The notes beneath the pieces are model-generated. The model saw only the letters and a list, made by a program, of their open reading frames with translations. It ran no database searches and was not told the origin of the DNA. Of a stretch of 64,000 nt of DNA, positions 51,494 to 60,187 are shown one piece after another. How positions within the stretch are numbered: the stretch's first letter is position 1; each line of letters begins with the position of its first letter. The stretch comes from Nevskia soli DSM 19509. Its GTDB lineage: Bacteria > Pseudomonadota > Gammaproteobacteria > Nevskiales > Nevskiaceae. The stretch is taken from the NCBI RefSeq assembly GCF_000711955.1, contig NZ_KL543998.1:1-64000 (forward strand), given 5' to 3'. A program made the translations under genes and the position numbers.

Positions 51494-52405
51494 TCACTTC
51501 TTTGCGGCTTTCAATGCTTTTTCCGGCTGCTTCCAATCGCCGGTCAGGTCTTCCAGATATTCCCGAAAGCCGTCCGCCAGCTCCGGGTGCTTGAGTGCAT
51601 ATTCCACATTCGCTTTCAGATAACCCAGCTTGCTGCCGCAGTCGTAGCGCACGCCTTCGAACTCGTAGGCGAGCACGGTCTGCTCCTGGATCATCATGCT
51701 GATCGCATCGGTCAGCTGGATCTCGCCGCCGGCGCCACGCTGCGTGCGCTCCAGCAGTTTGAAAATACGCGGGGTCAGGATGTAGCGGCCGACCACCGCG
51801 AGGTTGCTCGGCGCATCTTCCTTCTTGGGCTTCTCCACGATGCGGCGGATCTCGCCCAGGCCCGGACCGACCGGCTGGGTGTCGACGATGCCGTAGCTGG
51901 AGACGTCGTCCGGCGACACGCGCTCGGTGGCGATGACGCTGGTGCCGTATTCCTGGTACACGCGCTGCATCTGCGCGAGGCAAGGGCGCAGGCGGCCGTC
52001 GATGAGGTCGTCGGCGAGGATGACGGAGAAGTCTTCATCGCCCACCGCCGGCCAGGCGCAGAGCACGGCGTGGCCGAGGCCGAGGGCTTCGGCCTGGCGG
52101 ATGAAGATGCAGGTGATGCCCGGGGGCAGGATTTCCTGCACGGTTTCGAGCAGCTTGTTCTTGCCGCGGCTGGCGAGCTCGGCTTCGAGCTCGTAGGCCT
52201 TGTCGAAGTGATCCATGATGGAATTCTTCGAGCGGCCGGTGATGAAAATCAGTTCTTCCGCGCCCGCCGAGATGGCTTCCTGCACCGCGTACTGGATCAG
52301 GGGCTTGTCGACGATGGGCAGCATTTCCTTGGCACTGGCCTTGGTGGCCGGGAGGAAGCGGGTGCCGAGGCCGGCGACCGGGAAGACTGCTTTTCTGATT
52401 CTCAT
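51494..52405 (-). CDS. galU: UTP-glucose-1-phosphate uridylyltransferase GalU
   Basis: This 303-aa nucleotidyltransferase makes UDP-glucose for LPS, capsule and trehalose precursors. KAVFPVAGLGTRFLPATKAS is the N-terminal nucleotide loop with the conserved GxGTRFLPxTK. LPIVDKPLIQYAVQEA, FITGRSKNSIMDHFD and VILADDLID follow in normal order. VVGRYILTPRIFKLLE and GCGSKLGY-type sequence (here DCGSKLGYLKANVEYAL) complete the fold. It could supply the glycan locus at 1-11 kb, although it is far from it. Confidence 0.97.
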   Translation of the reverse strand: MRIRKAVFPVAGLGTRFLPATKASAKEMLPIVDKPLIQYAVQEAISAGAEELIFITGRSKNSIMDHFDKAYELEAELASRGKNKLLETVQEILPPGITCIFIRQAEALGLGHAVLCAWPAVGDEDFSVILADDLIDGRLRPCLAQMQRVYQEYGTSVIATERVSPDDVSSYGIVDTQPVGPGLGEIRRIVEKPKKEDAPSNLAVVGRYILTPRIFKLLERTQRGAGGEIQLTDAISMMIQEQTVLAYEFEGVRYDCGSKLGYLKANVEYALKHPELADGFREYLEDLTGDWKQPEKALKAAKK

Positions 52406-52506
52406 AAATTCGAATCCCGAGAAAAACTCGTGAGTGCTGAATCCTTTCAGCTAGTTGGAGACGTGTGACGGGTGAGGTGTACGTGTGACGGTTTAGACGT
52501 AATAGT

Positions 52507-53385
52507 TTAGCGCAGCGTGCCGCTCAGATGGACCTTGTCGCTGCTGGCGGAGAGCAAGGAGAAGTCGATCACACCGCCTTCGACGGCGTAGCGCAGCGCT
52601 GCCCTACCCGGCAGCAGCAGCGGCTGCTTGAACTGCACGGAATAAGCCTTGGGGGCGGCGCCAAGCCGGTCCTGCAGCAGGGCCAGGCAGCGGGCGGCGG
52701 ACCACAGGCCGTGGCCGATGGCGCGCGGGAAGCCGAACAGCTTGGCGGTGAGGCTGTACAGGTGGATGGGGTTGTAGTCCTGCGAGACGGCGGCGTAGCG
52801 GCGGCCGGTGTCCTCGGGCGCGGACAGGGCGAGGTATTCGGAGAGGCGGGCGTCGACGACGGACGAGGGCGCCTTGCTGCGGGAGAGGCCCTTGGAGGGC
52901 TGCTTGGGGCCGCGGTGGATGACGGTCATGGTGGCGCGCCAGACCGGCTCGCTCTCCACCGGGGTGGCTTCCATGATGAGGTCGAATTCGAAGCCGGCCT
53001 TGACCTCGCGGCCTTCGCCGATGCGGATGCTGAGGTCGAAGGTTTCGTCGACGCGCAGGGGGCGCTGCTGCGCCACGTCGTTGCGCACATGCACCAGGCC
53101 CAGCAGCGGCAGGGGGAAGCCGGGGCGCGTCATCAGGTTGAGGAACAGCGGGGTGGCGAGGACCTGGGGATAGAGGATCGGCAGCTCGGGCGATTCCGGC
53201 AGGCCACAGAGGGCGCTGTAGGCATTGAGGCGGGCGCGGTCGACGCGTAGGGCGCGGACCCGCACCTGCCAGTCCGGCAGCACCGGCGTGCCCTTGGGGC
53301 GCCGCGAGGCCGAGAGGCCGGCCTTGACGAATGACGGCAGCGTCGGCGGCAGGGCCGGCAGATCGAATACCTGGGGATTGGTCAT
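52507..53385 (-). CDS. MaoC-like acyl-CoA hydratase/dehydratase
   Basis: This 292-aa protein looks like a double hotdog. The C-terminal half has the hydratase 2 motif VSQDYNPIHLYSLTAKLFGF (catalytic Asp and His), followed by RAIGHGLWSAARCLALL. The N-terminal half (LNAYSALCGLPESPELPILY) lacks the motif, as in R-hydratase-like MaoC proteins. It probably hydrates trans-2-enoyl-CoA in fatty-acid metabolism. It is monocistronic, 101 bp upstream of galU on the same strand. Confidence 0.85.
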   Translation of the reverse strand: MTNPQVFDLPALPPTLPSFVKAGLSASRRPKGTPVLPDWQVRVRALRVDRARLNAYSALCGLPESPELPILYPQVLATPLFLNLMTRPGFPLPLLGLVHVRNDVAQQRPLRVDETFDLSIRIGEGREVKAGFEFDLIMEATPVESEPVWRATMTVIHRGPKQPSKGLSRSKAPSSVVDARLSEYLALSAPEDTGRRYAAVSQDYNPIHLYSLTAKLFGFPRAIGHGLWSAARCLALLQDRLGAAPKAYSVQFKQPLLLPGRAALRYAVEGGVIDFSLLSASSDKVHLSGTLR

Positions 53386-53690
53386 CGTGGCAATGTGAAA
53401 AATCGGGCCGGGAGCGGCATTTTAAAGGGGTTTGGTGACGGAATGCGGGCTGTTGCAGGGTTGCAATGCAAACGTGAAGGACTGCGAGCCGGTGAAAGAG
53501 CCCCGTGCCGGCCCCTCGATACGCCCGCTGCGCGGGCACTCGGGGCGAACGGACCTGGGTTCGAAGGCTTACAAACACCGGGCAGATTCGCCGCAGCGGT
53601 CCCGGCGGCCACAGGCCGCCCTACGCCGGGCTTCATCACCATTCAGATTGCGCCATTGACCTGTACGGTCGGCTTGCGTTCATCTTTTTT
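53386..53690. other. Intergenic region with part of a dispersed repeat
   Basis: No gene is supported. GGCCCCTCGATACGCCCGCT-GCGCGGGCACTCGGGGCG near 53506-53549 forms an imperfect inverted repeat and matches the second half of the elements at 38930 and 45860. A second hairpin GGCGGCC-ACA-GGCCGCC follows near 53605. Confidence 0.6.
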
Positions 53691-54956
53691 TTAGGGCACG
53701 ACGTGATCGATACGCAAATCCAGCGGCTGCCCGGCCTGGGCGCGCTGTACATGCAAAATGCCTTCCAGGTCGCCGGACTGGGCCTGGGCGCCGCCACCGC
53801 CGCTGAGGCGGGCGGTGACGATGTAGCGGTCGAAGGCGGACAGGCGCAGGGCCGGGGCCATGGCCATGCTGTCGTCGAGCTTGATGTCGGCCGGCAGGGT
53901 CTGGCCCGGCAGGCGCTGCACCGCCAGGGGCATGGGCGGGCCCTGCTCGGCCTTGGCGAAGACGAAGAGGACGGCGCCCGGCGGCACCTTGGCGGCGACT
54001 TCGGGGGCCAGGCTGACGTGGAACATCAGGGCCGGACCGGCGGCTACCGGGGCGCCGGCCGGGGCTCCAGACTGGCCGGCGGGTCCGCCAGCCGCGGGGG
54101 CTCCAGCGGCGGCGGCCATCGGGCCGGCTCCGGCCGGGGGCTGGCCATCCAGCTCCTGCAAGCGGGTCTGGATGACGTCGTGCATCTGCGGCGGCAGGTC
54201 CGTCTGGGCCAGGAGCTTGCTCCAGCGGGCGCGGGCGGTGGCGGTATCGCCGGCCTGCGCGGCGGCCATGCCGGCGTACCAGAGGGCCTTGCCGTAGTCG
54301 GGGTCCACCGCCAGGGCGCGCTGGAACAGCTCCAGCGGCGTGCCCAGCAGGTCGCGGTCGCGGGCGAAGGCCAGGGCCTCACCCTGCCCCGCCAGCCACT
54401 CCGGGTTGGGCGCGGCGGCGCGGGCATTGGCCTCGCCGTAGGCCTTGGCGGCGGCGTCGAAATGCTGGGTGACGAAGTAGGAACGGCCGAGCATGGCCCA
54501 GCCCTCGGGGTCGTCCGGCTGCTTCTGCAGGCGATCCGCCAGCATCTGCACCATGCCGGCGACCTGCTCCTGCTGGGTGGCCCCGGCGGCGAGCTGCTGC
54601 TCCGCCTTCCAGCTCCCGCCCATGATGTACCAGCCGCCGGCAAAGAGCAGCAGGAGGAGGCTGGTGAGCAGCGCCGGCAGCCAGCCTCGGCCGCTGCCGG
54701 CCTGCATGGCCTGGTCTTCCACCTGGGCTTCGCTGAGCAGGCGGGCGTCCAGCTCGGTCTTCAGGGCGGCGACGTCGTCGGCCGAGACCAGGCCGGCTTC
54801 GCGCTCGATCTCGAGCTCGTCGAGGCGGCTGCGGTAGGCGGCGATATTGGCGCCGCGGCGGCGCAGGGTCTTGCGGTTGGCGCCGCGCCACCAGGGGCGC
54901 GTCATCACGGCCGCGGCGGCGAGGAGCAGCGCCGCCATCAGGAACCACTGCGTCAT
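53691..54956 (-). CDS. ccmI: c-type cytochrome biogenesis protein CcmI (CycH-like)
   Basis: This 421-aa protein starts with a membrane helix (WFLMAALLLAAAAVMTRPWW), a basic loop and coiled-coil region with LDELEIEREAGLVSADDVAA, and a second helix (ALLTSLLLLLFAGGWYIMGG). TPR repeats occupy about 120-240 (DDPEGWAMLGRSYFVTQHFD). A C-terminal beta-rich domain follows a Pro/Ala/Gly-rich linker near 260-300. CcmI presents apocytochrome to CcmF/CcmH. Its start overlaps the ccmH stop by 4 bp. Confidence 0.92.
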   Translation of the reverse strand: MTQWFLMAALLLAAAAVMTRPWWRGANRKTLRRRGANIAAYRSRLDELEIEREAGLVSADDVAALKTELDARLLSEAQVEDQAMQAGSGRGWLPALLTSLLLLLFAGGWYIMGGSWKAEQQLAAGATQQEQVAGMVQMLADRLQKQPDDPEGWAMLGRSYFVTQHFDAAAKAYGEANARAAAPNPEWLAGQGEALAFARDRDLLGTPLELFQRALAVDPDYGKALWYAGMAAAQAGDTATARARWSKLLAQTDLPPQMHDVIQTRLQELDGQPPAGAGPMAAAAGAPAAGGPAGQSGAPAGAPVAAGPALMFHVSLAPEVAAKVPPGAVLFVFAKAEQGPPMPLAVQRLPGQTLPADIKLDDSMAMAPALRLSAFDRYIVTARLSGGGGAQAQSGDLEGILHVQRAQAGQPLDLRIDHVVP

Positions 54957-55414
54957 GGTGCGTCGTCCAGAATCTTTTTAAGAGCGGCTTCGTCGTTTTT
55001 CGGAGGCGCTGTGGGGACACCGCGCGTCCGGCGCGTGTAGGCGACGAGCATGATCAAGCCGAGCAACACCAGCAAGCCGGGGCCGGCCCAGAGCAAGGCG
55101 GTGCGCTGCTCGAACGGCGGCTTGTAGAGGACGAAGTCGCCGTAGCGGTCGGTGAGGTATTTCTTGATCTGCGCTTCGTCCTGCCCCTTGGCGACGAGGC
55201 CGCGCACTTCGTAGCGCAGGTCGGCGGCGAGCGAGGCCTGCGACTCGGCCAGGGATTCGTTCTGGCAGACCAGGCAGCGCAGTTCGGGCAGCAGGCCCTT
55301 GTAGAGGGCTTCCTGCTGCTCGGTGAGCGGGATGGGGGGATGGACGGTTTCGACTTCTGCGTTGGCCGTGAAAATGGTCAGCAGCAACAGCGCCGCCCCC
55401 AGCCTCTTCGTCAT
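54953..55414 (-). CDS. ccmH: Cytochrome c biogenesis protein CcmH
   Basis: The ATG at 55414 gives 153 aa with a normal signal peptide (KRLGAALLLLTIFTANA). LRCLVCQNES (C47, C50) is the redox motif that reduces apocytochrome cysteines. WAGPGLLVLLGLIMLVAY near the C-terminus is a membrane anchor. The start codon is the ATG inside a WIPA-type hairpin repeat (GCGGGAATGACG); upstream in-frame starts would add repeat-encoded residues (WIPACAGMT) and disrupt the signal peptide. Confidence 0.93.
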   Translation of the reverse strand: MTKRLGAALLLLTIFTANAEVETVHPPIPLTEQQEALYKGLLPELRCLVCQNESLAESQASLAADLRYEVRGLVAKGQDEAQIKKYLTDRYGDFVLYKPPFEQRTALLWAGPGLLVLLGLIMLVAYTRRTRGVPTAPPKNDEAALKKILDDAP

Positions 55415-55437
55415 TCCCGCGCAGGCGGGAATCCAGT
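55411..55437. repeat. WIPA-type hairpin repeat that contains the ccmH start codon
   Basis: On the minus strand it reads CTGGATTCCCGCC-TGC-GCGGGAATGACG; the ATG of GGGAATGACG is the ccmH start, and GCGGGA may serve as a weak ribosome binding site. Confidence 0.8.
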
Positions 55438-55470
55438 TTTTGGCGTTACGCAAATGCATGTGCAAAGCAA

Positions 55471-55500
55471 AACCGGGTCCCCGCCCGGGCGGGGACGACG
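55471..55500. repeat. WIPA-type repeat, variant copy upstream of ccmH
   Basis: CGGGTCCCCGCCCGGGCGGGGACGACGG resembles the consensus with a CCCCGCC/GGCGGGG stem. It lies about 60 bp from the copy at 55411, within the gap between ccmG and ccmH. Confidence 0.65.
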
Positions 55501-55521
55501 GCGTGTTTGCGTCGAAGGGCA

Positions 55522-56040
55522 TCAGGACGTGGCCTTCAGCAGCGGCTGGATCTCGTGTTCCCAGACCTCGGGCGTCATCGGTCCGACCTGCTTGTAGAGG
55601 ATGGTGCCCTTGGCATCGAGGACGAAGGTTTCCGGCACGCCGTAGACGCCCCAGTCGATGCCCGCCCTGCCCTCCAGGTCGGTGAGGATCTGGCCGTAGG
55701 GGTTGCCCTTGCGGGTGAGCCAGGGACGCAGGTCCGCCTCGGCGTCCTTGTAGTCGATGCCGACCAGCTTGACCTGGCTATTGCGCGAGAGCTGCATCAG
55801 GTAAGGGTGCTCTTCCTGGCAGCCGGCGCACCAGCTGGCGAAGAAGTTGACCAGCACCGGCGCGCCCTGGAGATCGGCCTGCGACATGCGCTGCGGCTGG
55901 CCGTCGAGCGTGGGCAGGTCGAAGGCCGGCGCGGCCTTGCCGATGAGGGGGCTGGGCACCAGCCGCGGGTCGCTTTGCAGGCCGAAGATGAACAGGCCGA
56001 TCAGGGCGACGAGGACGACGAGGGGGATGGCGTAGCGCAT
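55522..56040 (-). CDS. ccmG: Thiol:disulfide interchange protein CcmG/DsbE
   Basis: This 172-aa thioredoxin-like protein has an N-terminal anchor (IPLVVLVALIGLFIFGLQ) and the redox motif FFASWCAGCQEEHP (C71, C74). YGVPETFVLDAKGTILYKQV contains the cis-proline. It reduces CcmH and apocytochrome thiols in the periplasm. The start overlaps the ccmF stop by one base. Confidence 0.95.
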   Translation of the reverse strand: MRYAIPLVVLVALIGLFIFGLQSDPRLVPSPLIGKAAPAFDLPTLDGQPQRMSQADLQGAPVLVNFFASWCAGCQEEHPYLMQLSRNSQVKLVGIDYKDAEADLRPWLTRKGNPYGQILTDLEGRAGIDWGVYGVPETFVLDAKGTILYKQVGPMTPEVWEHEIQPLLKATS

Positions 56041-58016
56041 CAGGCCACCGCGCCTTCGGCGATTTCAATGGCGCGGCGTTCGGCGGCGCGGGCCAGGCGG
56101 TAGCGCTTGTCGCTCGCCGCCAGCAGGCCGCCGAAGAACATGAAGATGCCGCCGAGCCAGATCATGCGGATCATCGGCTTGTAGTACACGCGCAGGCTCC
56201 AGCTGCCGTCGTCGTAACCTTCGCCGAGCGAGACATAGAGGTCGCGCATCAGGCCGGCGTCGATGGAGGATTCGGTCAGCACCGTGCCCTGCGAGGGATA
56301 CAGGCGCTTCTGCGGATGCAGGGTCGCGACGACCCTGCCGCCATGCTCCACCAGCACCGTGCCCTGCTGGGCGGTGTAGTTGGGGCCGGACTGTTCGCCG
56401 GCTTCCTGGAAGCGGAAGCTGTAGCCGCCGAGTTCGGTTTCGGCGCCGCGGGCCAGGCGCACGTCCTTCTCGTCGCCGAAGCTGATGACGCCGCTGACGC
56501 CGAGGGCCCAGATGCCGAGGCCGATGTGGGCCAGGGTCATGCCCCACACCGCGCGCGGTACCGCTCTGAGGCCCGCACGCCATTCCAGCTTGGCGCGCAT
56601 GCGGCGCCATACGTCCTGAGCCGCGGCGAAGATGGCCCAGGTACCGAGCAGGGCGCCGGTGGCGGCGAGCAGCGTGGTCCGGCCATGCAGGGCGAAGGGC
56701 AGCAGCACGCCGAGGATCACCGCGATCACCGCCGGCCAGCGCAGCCGGCGCACGGTTTCGCGCCAGTCGCCGCGCTTCCACGGCACCACGGCGGCCAGCC
56801 CGACCAGCAGGAACAGGGGCGTGATCATCGGCAGGAATACGGCATTGAAATACGGCGGGCCGACCGAGATCTTGCCCAGGTGCATCGCGTCGAGGGCCAG
56901 CGGGTACAGCGTACCGAGCAGGACGGCGGCACAGGCGGCGACCAGGAAGACGTTGTTGAACAGCAGCAGGCCTTCGCGCGAGAACAGCTTCAGCTCGCCG
57001 GTGGTGACCAGCTTGGGCGCGCGCCAGGCGTAGAGGGTCAGCGCGCCGCCGACGACCACCGCCATGAAGGCGAGGATGAACATGCCGCGCGAGGGATCGC
57101 TGGCGAAGGCGTGCACCGAGACCAGCACGCCGGAGCGGACCAGGAAGGTGCCGAGCAGGGACAGCGAGAAGGCCAGGATGGCGAGCAGCACGGTCCAGCT
57201 CTTCAGCAGGCCGCGCTTTTCCGTCACGGCCAGCGAGTGGATCAGGGCGGTGCCGGCAAGCCAGGGCATGAAGGAGGCGTTTTCCACCGGGTCCCAGAAC
57301 CACCAGCCGCCCCAGCCGAGTTCCTTGTAGGCCCACCAGGAACCGAGGGTGATGCCCATGGTGAGGAACATCCAGGCGGTGGTGGTCCACGGCCGGGTCC
57401 AGCGGGCCCAGGCGGCGTCGAGCCGGCCGGTGATGAGGGCGGCGATGGCGAAGGCGAAGGCCACGGAGAAGCCGACGTAACCCATGTAGAGCATGGGCGG
57501 ATGGATCGCCAGGCCCGGATCCTGAAGGATGGGGTTGAGGTCATGCCCTTCCGCCGGCGCCGGCACCAGGCGGGTGAAGGGGCTGGAGGTGAGCAGGATG
57601 AAAAGATAAAAGCCGGTGCTGACCATGCCCAGCACCGACAGCACCAGTGCGCTCATGTCCAGCGGCAGGCGGCGGTTGAACACCGACACCGCCAGGGTCC
57701 AGCCGGAGAGGATCAGCACCCACAGCAGCAGCGAGCCTTCGTGCGCGCCCCACACGGCGGTGATACGGTAGATCAGGGGCAGCTGCGAGTGATCGTTCTC
57801 GGCCACATAGGCCACCGAGAAATCCTTGGTGACGAAGCAGTAGGTGAGGCTGGCATAGGCCGCCGCCACGCACAGGAACTGCCCCTGCGCGGCGGAGCCG
57901 GCGAAGCTGAGCAGGCGCGCGTCGCGGCGGCGCCAGCCGAGCAGCGGTACGATGGCCTGCAACAGGGCGACGCCGAGCGCCAGAATCACCGCGAAATGGC
58001 CGAGCTCGGGGATCAT
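56040..58016 (-). CDS. ccmF: Haem lyase component CcmF
   Basis: The ATG at 58016 gives 658 aa starting MIPELGHFAVILALGVALL; five more codons are open upstream. About 14 membrane helices are seen. WGAHEGSLLLWVLILSGWTL is the WWD-like region start and GWGGWWFWDPVENASFMPWL is the conserved tryptophan-rich haem-handling motif. AHIGLGIWALGVSG and the large periplasmic loop with TLHPQKRLYPSQGTVLTES follow. CcmF transfers haem from CcmE to apocytochrome c. Confidence 0.97.
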   Translation of the reverse strand: MIPELGHFAVILALGVALLQAIVPLLGWRRRDARLLSFAGSAAQGQFLCVAAAYASLTYCFVTKDFSVAYVAENDHSQLPLIYRITAVWGAHEGSLLLWVLILSGWTLAVSVFNRRLPLDMSALVLSVLGMVSTGFYLFILLTSSPFTRLVPAPAEGHDLNPILQDPGLAIHPPMLYMGYVGFSVAFAFAIAALITGRLDAAWARWTRPWTTTAWMFLTMGITLGSWWAYKELGWGGWWFWDPVENASFMPWLAGTALIHSLAVTEKRGLLKSWTVLLAILAFSLSLLGTFLVRSGVLVSVHAFASDPSRGMFILAFMAVVVGGALTLYAWRAPKLVTTGELKLFSREGLLLFNNVFLVAACAAVLLGTLYPLALDAMHLGKISVGPPYFNAVFLPMITPLFLLVGLAAVVPWKRGDWRETVRRLRWPAVIAVILGVLLPFALHGRTTLLAATGALLGTWAIFAAAQDVWRRMRAKLEWRAGLRAVPRAVWGMTLAHIGLGIWALGVSGVISFGDEKDVRLARGAETELGGYSFRFQEAGEQSGPNYTAQQGTVLVEHGGRVVATLHPQKRLYPSQGTVLTESSIDAGLMRDLYVSLGEGYDDGSWSLRVYYKPMIRMIWLGGIFMFFGGLLAASDKRYRLARAAERRAIEIAEGAVA

Positions 58017-58032
58017 GGCACCACCATCCAAT

Positions 58033-58118
58033 CGTCATCCCCGCGAAGGCGGGGATCCAGTTTTTCCGGCCTTGTCACGAAATCCAGAACTGGATTCCCG
58101 CCTTCGCGGGAATGACGA
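58033..58118. repeat. Pair of WIPA-type repeats in inverted orientation upstream of ccmF
   Basis: CGTCATCCCCGCGAAGGCGG (58034-58053, continuing GGATCCAG) and CTGGATTCCCGCCTTCGCGG (58090-58109, continuing GAATGACGAG) face each other across about 30 bp, so besides their own stems they can pair with each other. They fill most of the ccmE-ccmF gap. Confidence 0.8.
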
Positions 58119-58146
58119 GGTTGTTGTTGAGCCGCTCTTCCGGGCA

Positions 58147-58617
58147 TCACGAGCTCGACGCCGTGGTGACCGACTTGAACGGCGCGCAGGAATGCTTGCC
58201 GTCGACCTCGCCCACCGCCTTGGCGACGTTGGGCGGCATGTAATTCTCGTCGTGCTTGGCCAGGATGGTGCTGGCGACGAAGACGTTCTGCGCGTCCATG
58301 TGGCCGGTGGCGATGACGCCCTGCCCTTCGCGGAACAGGTCGGGCAGCACGCCTTCGTAATGCACCGGCACGGCGTTGTGGCAGTCGCTCATGACGAACT
58401 CGATGGCCAGGCCCTCGCCGCGCTTGAGGCTGCCCTTCTCCACCAGGCCGCCGAGTTGCAGGGCGGCGCCGGCCGCGAGCTTGCCGGCGAGCAGGTCGGA
58501 AGGCGTATAGAAGTACATCATGTTCTTGCGGAAGGCGGTGAAGCCCAGGGCCGCGGCCAGGCCGACGCCGAGTACCAGCGCCCCTACCGCCACCATCCGT
58601 TTCTGGCGCTTGGTCAT
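58147..58617 (-). CDS. ccmE: Haem chaperone CcmE
   Basis: This 156-aa protein has an N-terminal membrane helix (VAVGALVLGVGLAAALGFTA) and an OB-fold domain. LAKHDENYMPP carries H122, the residue that binds haem covalently. EFVMSDCHNAVPVHYEGVLP is the conserved strand. The start overlaps the ccmD stop by 4 bp. Confidence 0.96.
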   Translation of the reverse strand: MTKRQKRMVAVGALVLGVGLAAALGFTAFRKNMMYFYTPSDLLAGKLAAGAALQLGGLVEKGSLKRGEGLAIEFVMSDCHNAVPVHYEGVLPDLFREGQGVIATGHMDAQNVFVASTILAKHDENYMPPNVAKAVGEVDGKHSCAPFKSVTTASSS

Positions 58618-58766
58618 TGTTCGCCCTCCTGGGGCTCTTCGAGCGACTCAGACAGGCGCCGCTTCAAATCGTTTCGACGGAAATGCGGGGCGAAGGCGTT
58701 CCACAGCACCACCGCCAGGGCCAGCGCGTAGCTGCTCCAGATGAACAGTGCGTACTTTGGGTTCAT
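58614..58766 (-). CDS. ccmD: Haem exporter protein CcmD
   Basis: A 50-aa single-pass membrane protein: MNPKYALFIWSSYALALAVV, then a basic C-terminus (RRNDLKRRLSES) typical of CcmD. It stabilises CcmABC and helps release holo-CcmE. It overlaps ccmC and ccmE by 4 bp each. Confidence 0.93.
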   Translation of the reverse strand: MNPKYALFIWSSYALALAVVLWNAFAPHFRRNDLKRRLSESLEEPQEGEQ

Positions 58767-59506
58767 GCCACTACCATCGCCTGCGCCCAGCGCGCATTGC
58801 GCTCGCGCCAAAGCACTTCGTTCTGCATGCGGCGCAGCCACACGGCGCCGAAGAACAGGTAGAAGCCGCCCAGGCTCACCAGCAGCGGCCACAGCATGTC
58901 GCCGCTGATCTTGGGATTGCGGATGCCTTCGACGCTGAGGATGCTGGCGCCCTGGTGCAGGGAGTTCCACCAGGTGACCGAGAAATGCACGATCGGCACG
59001 TTGATCAAGCCGACCAGGGCCAGCCAGGCGCAGGCGCGGGCGCCGGCGCGGGGATCGGAATAGGCCTGGTTGAGGCCGATGATGCCGGCGTAGAGGAACA
59101 GCAGCACCAGCTCCGAGGTGAGGCGCGCGTCCCACACCCAGTAGGCGCCCCAGGTGGGCTTGCCCCACAGCATGCCGGTGATCAGGGCCAGGGCGGTGAA
59201 GCTGGCGCCGACCGGGGCGGCGGAAACCACCGCCACTTCGGCCAGCTTCATGCGCCAGATCAGGGCAATGCCGCCGGCTACCGCCATCAGTGTGTAGATG
59301 CTGAGGGACAGGGCCGCGGCGGGCACGTGGATGTAGATGATGCGGAAGGCGTCGCCCTGCTGGTAGTCGGCCGGGGCGAGGAACAGGCCGCCGTAAACCC
59401 CCACGCCGATGAGCAGCACGGCGAAGCCGAACAGCCACGGCGCCAGGACGTCGGCGAAGCGGTAGAACGTCGGCGGGGAAGCCAGCTGGTGAAACCATGT
59501 CCACAT
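58763..59506 (-). CDS. ccmC: Haem exporter protein CcmC
   Basis: This 247-aa protein has six membrane helices. TWGAYWVWDARLTSELVLLF is the WWD-type haem motif, and IIYIHVPAAALSLSIYTLMA and GLINVPIVHFSVTWWNSLHQ hold the two conserved haem-ligand histidines. CcmC loads haem onto CcmE. 15 bp separate it from the ccmB stop. Confidence 0.96.
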   Translation of the reverse strand: MWTWFHQLASPPTFYRFADVLAPWLFGFAVLLIGVGVYGGLFLAPADYQQGDAFRIIYIHVPAAALSLSIYTLMAVAGGIALIWRMKLAEVAVVSAAPVGASFTALALITGMLWGKPTWGAYWVWDARLTSELVLLFLYAGIIGLNQAYSDPRAGARACAWLALVGLINVPIVHFSVTWWNSLHQGASILSVEGIRNPKISGDMLWPLLVSLGGFYLFFGAVWLRRMQNEVLWRERNARWAQAMVVA

Positions 59507-59521
59507 GGGAAGAATTATCGC

Positions 59522-60187
59522 CTATTCAATGGCATTCCGGAGCGCTCCCGCCGCAGCAAACGGGAGCAAGGTCACGGTGAGTGCCGTCAGGGCGCCCAAA
59601 AAGTACAAGGGTGCGTCAAAAGGCAGTCCGGCCGCCGCCGCGCGCACCGCGCCGCCGCCGAAAATCACCGCCGGGGTCATCAGCGGCAGCACCAGGATCG
59701 GCAGCAGGATGCCGGCGCGCTGGGCGCCTACGGTCAGCGCCGCGGCGAAGCCGCCGGTGAACATCAGGGTCGGCGTGCCGAGCAGCAGGCTCAGGGTCAG
59801 CACCTTCACCGCCAGCGGCTCCAGACCCAGGGCGATGCCCAGCACCGGCGCGGCCACCACCAGGGGCAGCGCGGTGATCAGCCAGTGGGCGGCCAGCTTG
59901 GCGGCGACCAGCAGGGGGGCCGGGGCGTCGGCCAGGAGCAGTTGTTCCAGGGTGCCGTCGTCGAGGTCGCCGCGGAAGATGCGTTCCACCCCGAGCAGCG
60001 CCGCCAGCAGGGCGCCGACCCAGACGACGGCCGGGGCGAAGACCTTCAGGGCCGGATCGTGGGCTTCGATCCCCAGCGGAAACAGCAGGGCAACGATGGC
60101 GTAGAACACCAAAGGCTGCGCCCACTCCGCCGGGCGGCGCGCGGCCAGCAGCAGTTCGCGGCGGAAGACGGCAGCTGCGGCGCTCAT
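59522..60187 (-). CDS. ccmB: Haem exporter protein CcmB
   Basis: The ATG at 60187 gives 221 aa. Six hydrophobic helices are seen, including FYAIVALLFPLGIEA, VVWVGALLAALLGVE and ILVLPLMTPAVIFGGGAVRA. VERIFRGDLDDGTLEQLLLA after the second helix is the family motif. It is the membrane subunit for CcmA. The start overlaps the ccmA stop by 4 bp. Confidence 0.95.
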   Translation of the reverse strand: MSAAAAVFRRELLLAARRPAEWAQPLVFYAIVALLFPLGIEAHDPALKVFAPAVVWVGALLAALLGVERIFRGDLDDGTLEQLLLADAPAPLLVAAKLAAHWLITALPLVVAAPVLGIALGLEPLAVKVLTLSLLLGTPTLMFTGGFAAALTVGAQRAGILLPILVLPLMTPAVIFGGGAVRAAAAGLPFDAPLYFLGALTALTVTLLPFAAAGALRNAIE

